Below, one piece after another: positions 1 through 10,503 of a DNA stretch of 64,000 bases; within the stretch, counting starts at the first letter, position 1; every line of letters begins with the position of its first letter. The DNA is from Takakia lepidozioides. Its lineage: Eukaryota > Streptophyta > Takakiopsida > Takakiales > Takakiaceae. The stretch is taken from the NCBI GenBank assembly GCA_030704615.1, contig CM060734.1, positions 20,710,001 to 20,774,000 of the forward strand, given 5' to 3'. A program made the translations under genes and the position numbers. The notes below the pieces were generated by a model that worked only from the letters and a program-made list of their open reading frames with translations, was not told the DNA's origin and did not search any database.

Positions 1-1274
1 AACGAGTACAGGCCCACCTATGGGCTGATCATAGCACCTTGCTTCCCTGGTCTGATCATCATGACTACATCCCCAAGGGTCAGCTCCTCATATTTGTGAC
101 CAGTATGCTTTCTTTCATAGTCTCGTGCTTGCTGCCTTTGGCCTTCCATGATATTGACCTTTATCTTGTCGTGCAGCTCAGAAAAGAAAAGCACCTTATC
201 CCTCATCATCTTTGACATGGCCGACAACCAAGTTGTAGCCCAGTGGTAATGGGCACATACCACCTCGAAAGTGGTTGTGGGTTCAATCCACCTTGGTGTC
301 ACAAGGTGTCCACCTTCCTAGCGGAAGGCCCTTCGGGGTGAAGAGACACAATAATTTACGCTTCCTTGGGGAGGCGTCAAATATTATTATATCATATTAT
401 TTTTTGACATGGCCTCAGGGCAGTCACTCCGCTTTGCTGGTTCCAACAACTTTCTCAATTTATTGTCAATGCTCAATCTTGGCTCTCTTCTTGTTAGGAC
501 CCGATAAGGAGAAAAATTGGTAGTAGCACTGAACCCCCATTCTATATCCCATGTGTGCTTGGTACATGTTACTATCCCAATTATCAGAATTGTTCTCCAC
601 TCCCAGCATTGTGATGCTCATTTTGAGAGATTTAATCACCCCCTCTATCATACCATTGCACTCTGGCCAGTAAGGGGCACTGTGCTCTCCTATTACCATA
701 CTTCGTGCACACCTGCTCAAACTCCCCTTTCCACTCAGTGCCGTTATCAGTGAGAATGAAACGAGGGCATCCATACCTGCTGATTATTTCTTCCTCTAGG
801 AATTTTGCTGTGAGAAATGATGAATGATCAGCCACAGGTGCTGCCTCCACCCACTTTGAATAGTGGTCAATTGCCACACTTGTTGCCACGAGTGGTCACT
901 GGCAATGGGCCCGCTGTATCCATAGCTATCTGATGGAAGAGATCAACTACTGGAATGCTGTTCAGCCTGGAAGATCCAGATCTTATAAGACCTTTGTCCT
1001 TTGTGCTCTGACATTGGTGACACCCTAGCAGCATGCTACGGACTTGTTCAGTGCGGTTATGCCAGAAATATCTACGAGGGACTTCTTCATGTGTTCTCCT
1101 GATGCCAAAATGTCCCATGGCAGAATGAAGCTCCTTGATGATTGAATTTATGTCCTTTCTGGCAGGTACCAACTCAACATCATCCAAAGCATCTTGTTGC
1201 AGCTCCTCCGTCGATGTGACCATGAATTTTTCAGGGCTGATCTGGTTGTGACCCCACACCCCCCCCCCCCCCAA
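1..1274 (-). pseudogene. Integrase of element G, frameshifted and split by a SINE
   Basis: The zinc-binding H2C2 region is visible around 960-1150 (HSAMGHFGIRRTH, then CHQC). The catalytic core follows with D in AMDTAGPLPV, a second D in LTDNGTEWKGEF near 700-750, and the glutamate region PECNGMIEG near 640-670 in another frame. The C-terminal part (ERKHTGHKYEELTLGDVVM) lies at 50-150 and resembles the post-core segment of Ty3 integrases. The pieces are in at least three frames. A SINE with a 12-bp TSD interrupts the C-terminal part at 223-402. A run of 14 C at 1259-1272 is a likely slippage site. The normal role is insertion of element cDNA; this copy cannot do so. Confidence 0.8.
223..402 (+). 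mobile_element. tRNA-derived SINE with perfect 12-bp target-site duplication
   Basis: The 180-bp insert is flanked by identical copies of TTTGACATGGCC at 211-222 and 403-414. Its head has an RNA polymerase III A box, TAGCCCAGTGG, at 236-246 and a B box, GGTTCAATCC, at 280-289, the spacing expected of a tRNA-related promoter. The body ends in an AT-rich tail (ATTATTATATCATATTATT) rather than long poly(A). SINEs move with LINE machinery. Removing the insert and one TSD rejoins the integrase reading frame of element G, which supports the boundaries. I see no second copy in the window and cannot name the family. Confidence 0.88.
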
Positions 1275-2349
1275 TTATCTGCCTCCTTGATCAGAGCCTC
1301 TTGCTCCACTTCGGCGGGGGCCAGCCACAACTTCCTTGATGTTTCTTCCTTGAAATGCTGGGCTATCTGGTGACAGGCTGATGTGCGTATGTGTCCCTTT
1401 CTCATCTCACAGTGCCGGTACCTTTGCTTCCAAAATCCTGATGTTGCTGCTCCTCATTGCTGTCCGCCTCTCCCTTGCTGTCAGAGCTCACCGACAGCTC
1501 CTTGGCCTTTTCTTTTCCCCTTTGTTCAGGTGTGGTTGTCTCTGCTCATGACACTGGCTTCCCTTCACTGGATTCAGATGAAGATGTACTTTGGCTTTGT
1601 ACCGGCTTGTGTTGTTTTCGCCCTCTGGTCTGAACAATGTTGATTGAGGGCAGATCATCGTAACTCATGGTGCTGCTCTGACCAGCACCCATTGTCTCCT
1701 GAAGTGCCCTTCAAAGGGTCTATGCTGTAAACACTCTCAACACCCCCACTCTCATGGAATTCCCTTGTCAAATTTAATCCCACCATGGCATCCTGAATTT
1801 CTCTCCTCTCAACAAAACCTTCATTTCTATTGCTTTCAACAGAATTCCCTTCACTATGAGCTGAAGTTCTCTCACCCCACCCCCATTTTCTCTCAAAACC
1901 CAGGTCAGTATCCCAGCTGCCCCCATCTACAAAATCAAAAGAAAAGCCTTCCAGCCCATTGGTACCACTATGGTATCCCGAGTACAACCACCAATAAGGA
2001 TCCAAGTCAGTCTGAATCAAGAAGTGCTGTCCCACCAGAGTGTGTCTAAAACACCAGAGGGCCCAAACACAAATGAAACAGTCTTCTATCTTGAAAGACA
2101 TGTGGTTGCTATCATTGGTGTGCTTCATTTGTCCTACTTACCTGGGACACAAAAGCCTTTCTACCTTCCCCACATTGGTACAGAGTAGCTTGAGCCTCAC
2201 TATCCTGCCTGCTGATGGACAAAACATACTTACCAGACCCCCATTCTATCTTCTTGGCAGTCAGGATTGGTACAAAATAGCACTTCTAGTTCCTCAGATT
2301 CTTTGGCTGCCCCGACTGGATATCTGCTCAAGGCGTCAACATGGGAGTG
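1275..2349 (-). other. Degenerate RNase H to integrase spacer of element G
   Basis: No domain can be recognised. One minus-strand open stretch of 157 codons at 1655-2128 is rich in Trp, Gly and acidic residues. It sits where Ty3 elements have the variable linker between RNase H and the integrase zinc finger. It may be linker coding sequence or chance. Confidence 0.4.
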
Positions 2350-3031
2350 CTTGGAGCCAACCCTATGAACTATCTTGAACTCAAAAGTCCTGCAACATCA
2401 TTATCCATCTTCCCCTCCTCCCATAGGATCACTTACCGTAGCCAGCCATTCAAGTGGCTTATGATCGGTTCTAATGATGAAATGAGTGCCATAGAGATAC
2501 TACCGGAAACGAATAACACCCCACACAAGAGCATAGCACTCACCTTCCATGGGATGGTATTCAGACAAGGCCTTGCTGGCATATGCAATCATCTGCTCTT
2601 TCCGCTGATTTTTCTAAGATAGAATGGCCCCAACTCCTTTCCGTGACCAGTCTACATCTAAGATAAAGGTCTTGAAAAGTCAGGGCTGGCTAAACATGAG
2701 CAGTCATCAGTTTCAAACGCAGACACTCAAACGATGGGTTGCTTTTCTATAGTTATCTTCTCATGTACCGTTTAGTGTGTTTCATGTATCCTTGTGTATC
2801 CTCCATGTCATTTGAATCATACAAGTTCCACCCATTGGGATGGTAAGGACAAACAGAGATAGAGGATCCTTTGGGGAGGGATGAAGCAACCAAATATGAG
2901 AGGTCAGAAAGAAGTAAAGTGCTTGAGCAGACCATTTGGAAAACCACATCCTTCTTGGTGAGATTGAAGAGAGGCACATAGATTATGGAAAACCCTTCAA
3001 CATATATCCTGTAGTACCCACATATCCACAC
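2350..3031 (-). pseudogene. RNase H and connection domain of element G
   Basis: The connection appears as GYYRIYVEGFSIIYVPLFN (2930-3020), matching the usual region after the RT thumb. RNase H signatures follow in other frames: DVDWSRKGVGAIL near 2630-2660, EGECYALVWGV near 2540, and TDHKPLEWL near 2440-2470. These are the regions holding the acidic residues that degrade the RNA strand during reverse transcription. Frames change several times and stops intervene, so no enzyme can be made. Confidence 0.75.
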
Positions 3032-3399
3032 AAAGACCCTTACCCCCGTGGTGTTCTTGGAAATTGGAAAATGCTGAATAGCAGCAATACTTGCGGGCTA
3101 TCTTCATTACTCTCTTCCGCTCTTTCTTTTCCAAATAGTCACTGGGTGTGCCAAAGGTGAGAAGGTGCATCACCTTGACATCGTCCAAGACATCTTATTG
3201 CAGTTCCTCTTTGTGTGGAGTCCATCCCTTCTCTTGGCTGGACAGATCATACACCCCTCCCAATTGCTCAGCTTCTCTGATTAGGGCCTCTTGCTCCAAT
3301 TTTGTGGGAGTTGACCACAGCCTTCTCGACGTCTCCCCTTGGAAAATATTATGGCCAATCTGCTGGCACGAGGCCATCCTTCTTTTTGCTGCAGGATTT

Positions 3400-4162
3400 G
3401 TTAGGATCAGGCCTCACCCCCAATGAAGAAACAACATGCCCAAGAAAAACCAACTCCTTGCTCCCAAAGCTTATCAGGGTTCAGTTTCAGATTTGCAGCC
3501 CTGAGCTTCTGGAAAACCTTGCTCAAATGCTGCAAATGCAGCTCCCAATCGTTACTATGCACGTTTACATCATCAACAAAAACCTTAGCACATTCCTTAC
3601 TCCGAAGCCAGAATGGTATTCATAGCTCGCTGGAGAGTAGCACTGGTGTTTTTCAAGCCAAAGGGCATCACAAGCCACTCATAGAGACCTCTCTTAGTTA
3701 TCACATCAGTTTTCTTGCCATCACGTGGATCCATCTTAATTTGCCAAAAACCACTCTGCAGGTCTAGTGCTAAAAAACACTCAGCTCTGCCCAGTTGGTT
3801 TAACACATCCCGAATCAAAGGCATGGGATAGGAATCACGTCTGGTAAGGCTGTTCAAGGGCCTATAATCTCCACAAAATCATTTTGACCCATCCTTCTTT
3901 GGGGGTAGTGTGACAGGGCAAGAGAATTCAGACTTGCTCTCCCGCATTTCCCCCAGAGAGATGAGAGACTCGATTTGTCTCTGAACCTCCCATTCTTCCC
4001 ATTTTGAAAGTCCACTGGATGACTTCTACAAGGAGGAAATCCTTGGGTATCGATCACATGTTCAACCACAGAGCAAAAATCTAGTTCAGACTTAGAAAGA
4101 GCAAAGCAGTCCAGGTTATTATGAAGCAAGTTTTCAAGATCACACCTTTGCTCATCTGACAT
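3400..4162 (-). pseudogene. Reverse transcriptase of element G
   Basis: The upstream part (3854-4162) has LENLLHNNLDCFALSKSEL, the usual pre-RT region. The fingers and palm follow at 3597-3857 with ALDLQSGFWQIKMDP and MPFGLKNTSATLQRAMN. The catalytic FVDD motif is present in a different frame at 3566-3580. The family copies element RNA into DNA. The frame breaks between the palm motifs and FVDD show that this copy is inactive. Confidence 0.82.
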
Positions 4163-4342
4163 TTGCTGACCAAAAGTCAGTTTGGTTTTCAGATTCCGCT
4201 AGCAAATCTCAGCCTCATTTTCCTCAGATTCCAGACTGTTCACACTGAATGTATGTGCCTCCATCTTTTCTCTCTATTCCCTGGAGGTAATCAGATTCCA
4301 ATCATAGAAGTCATCTTCTATGTCAGCATTAGTGTTCACCAA

Positions 4343-5174
4343 CTACCCTTCCCATGCCTTTTCATACACCTCATGAATGATAGAGGATGCCATGCTCTTG
4401 GGTGTTTCTTCTTCAAGGAGAGAGGAAAGCCCTTGATCCTGCAGCACTTCCTCAATGCCCTCCACAATCTCTATGGCCTTTCTGAGCTCCTCCTCACCAT
4501 GAAAGATTTCCACATCCTCTGCCAGTTCATCTCCGGAGGCACTCTGCCAGTCTTCATCTCCAGATTCTGAATCCTCGAAGACTTCTTCTTCTTCACTCTC
4601 CTCAGATTCCACATTTTCCAAGTATGAAGGAGTGGACAGATTCATGATATCTTTCTGTCCCAAGTAAGATCCAGATACACTTCCCACAGCAGAACGACTT
4701 CCCTTGGCAGAATCTGCTCTCCCAGAATCACATTGGTTTATAGTGTGCAAGGGGAAATGAGCCACATCCTTTCCTGGGCCACAGCGAATCCTCATAGTCT
4801 CTGTCTTAGTATCAACTACAGCTTCAAACTTTTTGAGGAAATCCAGCCCAAGCAACATATGATACGAGTCTGTATCAACTATCATGAATGACAAGCGATT
4901 GGTGAGCTCACCCACAGTGACCCTCAAGTGTGCCCATAGCTGTTTCCACAGCTCCTGAAGCAACCCGGTAGGTCATAACCTTGTCGTTAACCACTGATCC
5001 CATTAATCCCAGGTCACACACCGTACTGGCAGCCATGACAGAAAGCATAGCCCCTGTGTCCACTTGGCCCAACACTTGGTGTCCACCAATATTTACCATG
5101 GCATGTAGGGCTTTCACCCTTTCCAAATATGCATAGGCAATCTCTGATCCAGCCCTTCTCATCGTATTTGCCAC
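4343..5174 (-). pseudogene. Aspartic protease and acidic linker of element G
   Basis: The protease active site is VDTGAMLSVM (5040-5080 region), with a downstream flap and ILGLDF-like segment seen as MLLGLDFLKKFEAVVD. A strongly acidic linker (ESEEEEVFEDSESGDEDW) lies before the RT. The family cleaves the gag-pol polyprotein. Two overlapping minus-strand frames (4908-5174 and 4343-4963) share the domain, so at least one frameshift is present. Confidence 0.72.
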
Positions 5175-6495
5175 CGGAGCAGGGTTGCTTGGCTGAACTC
5201 CTGGTGCAGCCTTGCTGGTGTGACAACATTGGTGGCTTCCTTCTGCTGATGTACAGCTCTCTCTACCACCTTCACAAGACCCTTCAATTTCTCCAACTCA
5301 CCAGGTACAGACATTATCAAATCCATTGGGGAGAGGGATATCCTTCCCTTATAAAAATGGTTAAGAATTTGTGATTTTGTACCTCCTTTCACATTTCTTG
5401 GTGTACGTGGGGCAACTCTCTCACTGACTAGTGTTACAGGACCTGAACTGACCTCCTGACCTGATATTGATCCACCAGGTGCATCAGAATTCGGCAAAGA
5501 CATAGGTGTTATGTTCCTGGGCAGCCTCACTTCATTGACATCTCTCTCCTGTATCAGGGCAGTCATCTCCGCCAGGACCTCGTCCTCGTTCTCACAATAC
5601 ACTTCCACATGATTTGTTCCAGGGGTGCTGCCAGTGGTTTGCTCCATCTTGCGGTGACAAGAACTCTCCAAGTGCCCCAACATCTTGCAAAACGAACACC
5701 TCACACCACACATCTCCGTAAGGTGGCCCGACCTGTGACATTTCCAACAAGTAACCTGAACTCTTCCCGTTGGGTGGGTGGGTGAGATATGCCCATCTTC
5801 ATTACAAGCATTGCTGAAGCAAACCTGTTTGGGTGTTGCCCTACTGCCCGAAGCTTCCCCAATGACATTCCCTTTGTCAAAATACCTTTGCAGGGTATTT
5901 GTGAGACAATCAAGTGATCTCTTGTCCACCGGATTAACATAGAATGCATCATCAGCATCCTCCCCTTCCATAGGTTCAAGAGGTGTCTCTCCCAGTTCAC
6001 CTAACCCTCGCTCGATTTCAACAGCGGTTTCCAAAGCCTCATCTACATCAGTGAATCTTCTGCCCGACATAGATCTCATAATCTCGGGTCTATAAAACGC
6101 CTATCTGTTCCAAGTCAGGGATTGCTCCCTTCATGAACAGTCTGCTCAGTTTATCAAAATATGCCTGGATCCTTTGTGTCTATTTTCTTGCTTAATAGCA
6201 TCCAGTCTCATCTTGATCTCAGCCAAATCAACCACACCGAACTTGGCAGTGATTGCTGTCTGAAAATCCGCCCAGATTCTGGTTTGGGATTCTGCTTCCT
6301 AAACCACTCATCAGCCTTAGATCTGAGATTCAATCTAGCTACTTTAAACATCTTATCCTCTGTCAGGTCTTGAACATCCCCAAACATCTGGATGCGATCA
6401 ACCCAATCATGCACATCTTCACTTTCATGACCAAAGAAATGTGCCTCGATGCCAGTAGGACTAGTTATCCTGACAAACAAATGAAGCAATCAAAC
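5159..6495 (-). pseudogene. Gag of element G with two CCHC zinc knuckles
   Basis: The N-terminal capsid-like segment has FFGHESEDVHDWVDRIQMFG and ADEWFRKQ (6208-6489), typical of Ty3-type gag. A frame break near 6100 leads into a 306-codon stretch. This holds two nucleocapsid knuckles, CWKCHRSGHLTEMC and CSFCKMLGHLESSC (5650-5750), both with complete C-x2-C-x4-H-x4-C spacing. Gag packages element RNA into virus-like particles. The break makes this copy non-functional unless frameshifted. Confidence 0.8.
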
Positions 6496-6564
6496 AGCAA
6501 ATGAAATCACTAAAACCCTAGCAAACAATCAGACCAAATCCGCAAGCATTCAAAATGAAGAGCC

Positions 6565-6876
6565 TTAATTCTGCCCACGATACCATTCCCACATACCATC
6601 AAGCAACATTTCGACATGTCCACCCCACGTTACCTCTCGGGCCATCGTGCTTATCTTCACCCATCGATTATTCTCACGTTTCCAGAGGGCTATAGTGCTC
6701 CTTCCGCCAGCATGGATCACCCGCAGACACAACTCCCCATCAAACAAACGCCAAGCAGGATTGAAGAAATAGAGTCTAGGTTCTGGGTGTACAGTACTTC
6801 CACGCTGACAGAAGCAGATTATGATATCACCAATGTTAGGCTCGTCTGGGATCAGGGTATGATCTCGACCAGCCAT
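6565..6876 (-). CDS. Short leader ORF between the PBS and gag of element G, function unknown
   Basis: A 103-codon minus-strand frame begins 72 bases after the PBS, in the untranslated leader position, and ends just before gag. It is rich in aromatic and basic residues (for example IALWKRENNRWVKIST) and has no recognised domain or membrane segment. Its position recalls the ORF1 that some plant Tat/Ogre-lineage elements carry before gag. It may instead be the true N-terminus of gag, split off by a frameshift near 6500-6560. Confidence 0.45.
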   Translation of the reverse strand: MAGRDHTLIPDEPNIGDIIICFCQRGSTVHPEPRLYFFNPAWRLFDGELCLRVIHAGGRSTIALWKRENNRWVKISTMAREVTWGGHVEMLLDGMWEWYRGQN

Positions 6877-6947
6877 TAAGGCTTGTCATGAAACAAGCAC
6901 AAAGACCCAAAACAGCAGAACAACATGCGAACCAACAAGATCGGAAC

Positions 6948-6960
6948 GCTCCGATACCAA
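6948..6960 (-). other. Primer-binding site of element G (initiator tRNA-Met type)
   Basis: The minus strand reads TTGGTATCGGAGC. This matches the common plant iMet-type PBS TGGTATCAGAGC at all but one base. Such a site primes minus-strand cDNA synthesis and normally sits directly after the 5' LTR, which fixes the orientation of element G as minus. Confidence 0.75.
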
Positions 6961-6962
6961 AA

Positions 6963-7905
6963 AGGGGGGCAATGGGAAAATACCCTAGTGCAACATTATC
7001 ATGGTGACACTTCCGTTCCGCACCTGCTGCCCTGCAGCGGAAGTGAAGAGGCAGCAGATGCTCATCTACTTTTGTCTCTGACTCCAGTGATTGCATATGC
7101 CAACTCGACCTTCATGAATAAACAGCAAAATCAGAAGGCGTTAGCATACTCGTGGCAGTTATCAAATACAAGTGCCTCAATAGCTTTTTTTCATGACATG
7201 ATCTTGGCCTAGTGAGCCATGGAATTGCTCCAAATCTCTCTCTCTTTCAATCTTTTTCTTCCCTCAGCCCTTTTACATTCAAGATAGTCTCCAGCGAATC
7301 AATCCCTCATGACTTCCCAATGATATTCAGACCTCCACCAGCTCAAAGCAATTTCCGAGCAAGGAAACGTTGAATCCAAGGCAGCCTCCCTCGGGCTCCA
7401 TCATTCAATCATTCCCTTAAGAATCATGGGATTCTTCCTTCTCCCTTGTCTCTGACTCGCTCATCGTTTTGGGACAGGCTTTACTGTTTAATGGGCTTTA
7501 GGACAGTTCCTTACTTGCTGCTTCTCCTGGTTTATTTGACATTCACAGCTCATCTGTGACCAGACAGTATGTTTAACAGGGCTCCCTGTCCTGCTCTGCG
7601 TATAGCTTAGGTTCTGTGCAGTTGATTCCTTGTCCTGCATGCACTTTAGGATGTTTTTTTGCTCAGTAGGTTTGCAGTTAGAGACTTCTGCTGCAGAAGT
7701 CTAGCCTTCAGCTTAGATGGCCTTATGTGCTTGTTTTAGTTATTCACTCATCTTTTTGGGCAGTATTCATGGCTCGTTGTTCTCTCAGAACAGTGAATTA
7801 CTGTCCGTTAGTAGAGCTTCCCCCTAGGTGGACCAGTGCTGGGTGTTATCCGTCACTATCTGATGTAAGCCTTCATGGCCTCCTCTCATGGTTATTTTTT
7901 CCATG
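6963..7905 (-). other. Probable 5' LTR or flank of element G
   Basis: This stretch has no gene. Its position next to the PBS suggests a 5' LTR. The partner LTR is outside the window and I could not find a clear TG...CA boundary, so the limits are not set. The Mutator-like element begins at the right edge of this stretch. Confidence 0.4.
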
Positions 7906-7914
7906 ATTATTAAA

Positions 7915-8574
7915 GCCTCTCATTTTTTAATAATAGGGTCATGAATGCACGGGCGGGCCCCGCCAATACGACCCTTGGGGTGAGCTCATAAGCCCACCGC
8001 GGATTCACCGGGTCGGTGAGATTCTGAAATTTTTCTAAGTCCTTGTTCATCTACCGTGGCGGACCTTCTAGCGGACTGGGCAGACCCTCCAGCAGACCGA
8101 CGAGCGGACTGGCACCTCTCAGCAGAGTGGGCAGACCCCCCTCCAGCAGACCGGCAGACTTCCCAAGCAGACCCCTTCCAGCAGACTGGCTTGGACCCTC
8201 CAGCAGACCGGCAGACCCTTCGACAAAATATATATTTAATAACACACATTACTGCCGGGACATCCTGACGAGATTAGAACACTAAACCTCATGTTAATCA
8301 TTCATTGATCTTATCCACCACACTACCTACCATTTTCTACAAACTAATGCAATAACTAATGCTTTATGTGCATATTGTGGACCCCAGCAGACTAGCTCAT
8401 GTGTTTTGTGGGCCCCAGTAGACCAACTTGTCAGGCAGACCGAGTAGCAGACTGGCGGGGATTGGCGGGGTCCGGGTAGGGGCGCTCCCACCTTCGTGAC
8501 CCCCTCTGCCACACGCGGGCCCCCGCAGCCACACGCGCGGGCATTCATGACCCTATTATTGTTAAATGAGAAGC
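7915..8574. mobile_element. Non-autonomous Mutator-like (MULE) TIR element with 9-bp TSD
   Basis: The ends are inverted repeats of about 35 bp. The left end begins GCCTCTCATTT and continues to AATAATAGGGTCATGAATGC. The reverse complement of the right end begins GCTTCTCATTT and carries the same inner 20 bases. Both sides are flanked by ATTATTAAA (7906-7914 and 8575-8583). A 9-bp TSD with long TIRs starting with G is the Mutator signature. The 660-bp interior is GC-rich and codes for no transposase. It contains an irregular repeat built on CAGCAGACC / GCGGACTGG units at about 8055-8222, with a few more near 8380-8460. Confidence 0.8.
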
Positions 8575-8583
8575 ATTATTAAA

Positions 8584-8789
8584 TATGACTTACATGGCTT
8601 CCTCCCCTTTTATATATATATATATATATATTTTAAACTAGGAAGATCGATAAAGGAAAAAAAAAACCGAGGACAGAAAGCCGAGGACAGAGCTGAGAGC
8701 AGAAGCCAGACTACTAAAAAACTAGAGTTATGAGCTAGCCAAGAGCAGAAGCTAGAATTTCACCTCCCGATCAGCACCATCAAAATTGG
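8584..8789. other. Gene-free stretch with a (TA)10 microsatellite
   Basis: The stretch holds (TA)10 at 8611-8630 and a short purine-rich segment with two GAGGACAGA repeats near 8670-8690. No gene is visible. Confidence 0.7.
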
Positions 8790-9494
8790 TGGCCAAAAAC
8801 CCCAATGGAAGGCAGTGCAAACCTATTTATTGGCTTAAAATTAATTTAAATTCAATTACATTCTGGAATGGCTTGAGGGGTGAGCGCGTCGATGGGGAGG
8901 CAAATGATTCATTCGTCTGTTGTTTCTCCGTACATATTCAAGCACATGGGGGCAAAAGAGGGGCTTCAACCACATCCGTTCAATGGGTGCAATAGTCGTG
9001 CACGCATTGCATGATTTCTTTTTTCGCATTGAACAAAAATCAGATCACAAGTGAACGCCTCATTGGCCCATCGAACGAATTTCGATTGATCTCATATTAC
9101 ACTGGGACGTATCAGAGGGTACATTGAACACACTGGCCAAGTCTCAAAGGGAACGAAAAATCATTTGGATGGGCAACCATCCGTTGGCCCATTGAACGAA
9201 TTTCGATTGATCTCATATTACTCTGGGGCCTCTTACATGGTACATTGAACATAGTGGCCAAGTCTCAGAGCGAACCAAAATCATTTCGATGGCCAACCAT
9301 CCGTTGAGCCATCGAATGAATTTCGATTGATCTCATATTAGTCCGGGACCTATGAGAGGGTGTCTCGAACGTACTGGCAAAGTTTGGAAGCAAACAAAAA
9401 TGATTTGGATGGGCAACCATCCGTTCACCCGTTGAATGTATTCCGTTGGATCTGCTATAACTTTAGGACTTGTTGGACTGTGTTTCGCGTGCTC
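8790..9494. repeat. Direct repeat copy 1 (705 bp) containing four 120-bp units
   Basis: This block is nearly identical to 9799-10503, a period of 1,009 bp. Inside it, a unit of about 120 bp recurs. Its landmark TTGGCCCATCGAACGAATTT occurs, with changes, at about 9063, 9184, 9304 and 9424. Open frames in both copies encode similar short peptides, but these follow from the DNA duplication and have no recognised domain. The ends are not TG...CA and no TSD is seen, so an LTR pair is unlikely. Confidence 0.85.
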
Positions 9495-9798
9495 GCGATT
9501 TTTTTTTTCATTCCATTTTTGAATGGGGCGTGTAATGACTCCTTATGCAACGTGCATGCCAAATTTGGGAGCGATCCTAATTCATTTGGACCCAAAACCA
9601 CAGTTTCTTCCCTGTTTTGTACTCCAAACTTGATTTGTGTTCTACTTCATGCACTCTTCATAGAGAGTTCTGCAATAGTGAGCGAAGAGAACACTTTTTT
9701 TGGGGGGCATTTTTTATTGGTCCAAATTCTGGCGGGGGAGTGGCGGTGGGATGCTTGAAGCCGCAGAACAAAATTGAGCCAAAAACAAAATCGATACG
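9495..9798. other. Spacer between the two 705-bp repeats
   Basis: This 304-bp segment starts with a T-run (9500-9509) and has no counterpart after copy 2. No gene or motif is recognised. Confidence 0.6.
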
Positions 9799-10503
9799 TG
9801 CCAGAAACCCCCAATGAAAGGCAGTGCAAACCTATTTATTGGCTTAAAATTAATTTAAATTCAATTACATTCTGGAATGGCTTGAGGGGTGAGCGCGTCG
9901 ATGGGGAGGCAAATGATTTATTTGTCTGTTGTGTCTCCGCACATATTCAAGCATATGGGGGCAAAAGAGGGGCTTCAACCACATCCGTTCAATGGGTGCA
10001 ATAGTCGTGCACGCATTGCATGATTTCTTTTTTCGCATTGAACAAAAACCAGATCACAAGTGAACGCCTCATTGGCCCATCGAACGAATTTCGATTGATC
10101 TCATATTACAGTGGGACGTATCAGAGGGTACATTGAACACAATGGCCAAGTCTCAAAGGGAACGAAAAATCATTTGGATGGGCAACCATCCGTTGGCCCA
10201 TTAAACGAATTTTGATTGATCTCATATTACTCTGGGGCCTCTTACATGGTACATTGAACATAGTGGCCAAGTCTCAGAGCAAACCAAAATCATTTCGATG
10301 GCCAACCATCTGTTGAGCCATCGAATGAATTTCGATTGATCTCATATTAGTCCGGGACCTGTGAGAGGGTGTCTCGAACGTACTGGCAAAGTTTGGAAGC
10401 AAACAAAAATGATTTGGATGGGCAACCATCCGTTCACCCGTTGAATGTATTCCGTTGGATCTGCTATAACTTTGGGACATGTTGGACTGTGTTTCGCGTG
10501 CTC
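9799..10503. repeat. Direct repeat copy 2 (705 bp) containing four 120-bp units
   Basis: This is the second copy of the 8790-9494 block, differing at scattered single bases. The four 120-bp units recur at about 10072, 10193, 10313 and 10433. Similarity stops abruptly after GTTTCGCGTGCTC in both copies. Confidence 0.85.

Larger units (their letters stand above)
1..6962 (-). mobile_element. Ty3/gypsy LTR retrotransposon G, degenerate and cut by the window edge
   Basis: Reading the minus strand from 6962 towards 1, the order is PBS, leader ORF, gag with two zinc knuckles, protease, reverse transcriptase, RNase H and integrase. Reverse transcriptase before integrase is the Ty3/gypsy order. Every domain is spread over several frames with stops, so the copy is dead. 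The 3' LTR lies beyond base 1, so LTR identity cannot be used for dating. A SINE has later landed in the integrase. The family is not recognised; the iMet-type PBS is typical of many plant Ty3 and copia elements. Confidence 0.85.

Noticed and set aside
236-300. A functional tRNA gene
   Set aside because: A and B boxes are present, but the segment cannot be drawn as a full cloverleaf with a proper acceptor stem, and it is flanked by the TSD of a 180-bp SINE.
8786-10004. Two similar short ORFs (about 69 and 76 codons) as a small gene family
   Set aside because: They fall entirely in the duplicated 705-bp block. Their similarity follows from the DNA repeat, there is no recognised domain, and the surrounding 120-bp units ignore codon structure.
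8790-10503. The 705-bp repeats as an LTR pair of a small TRIM element
   Set aside because: The repeats lack TG...CA ends, no PBS or polypurine tract flanks the 304-bp spacer, and no TSD was found.
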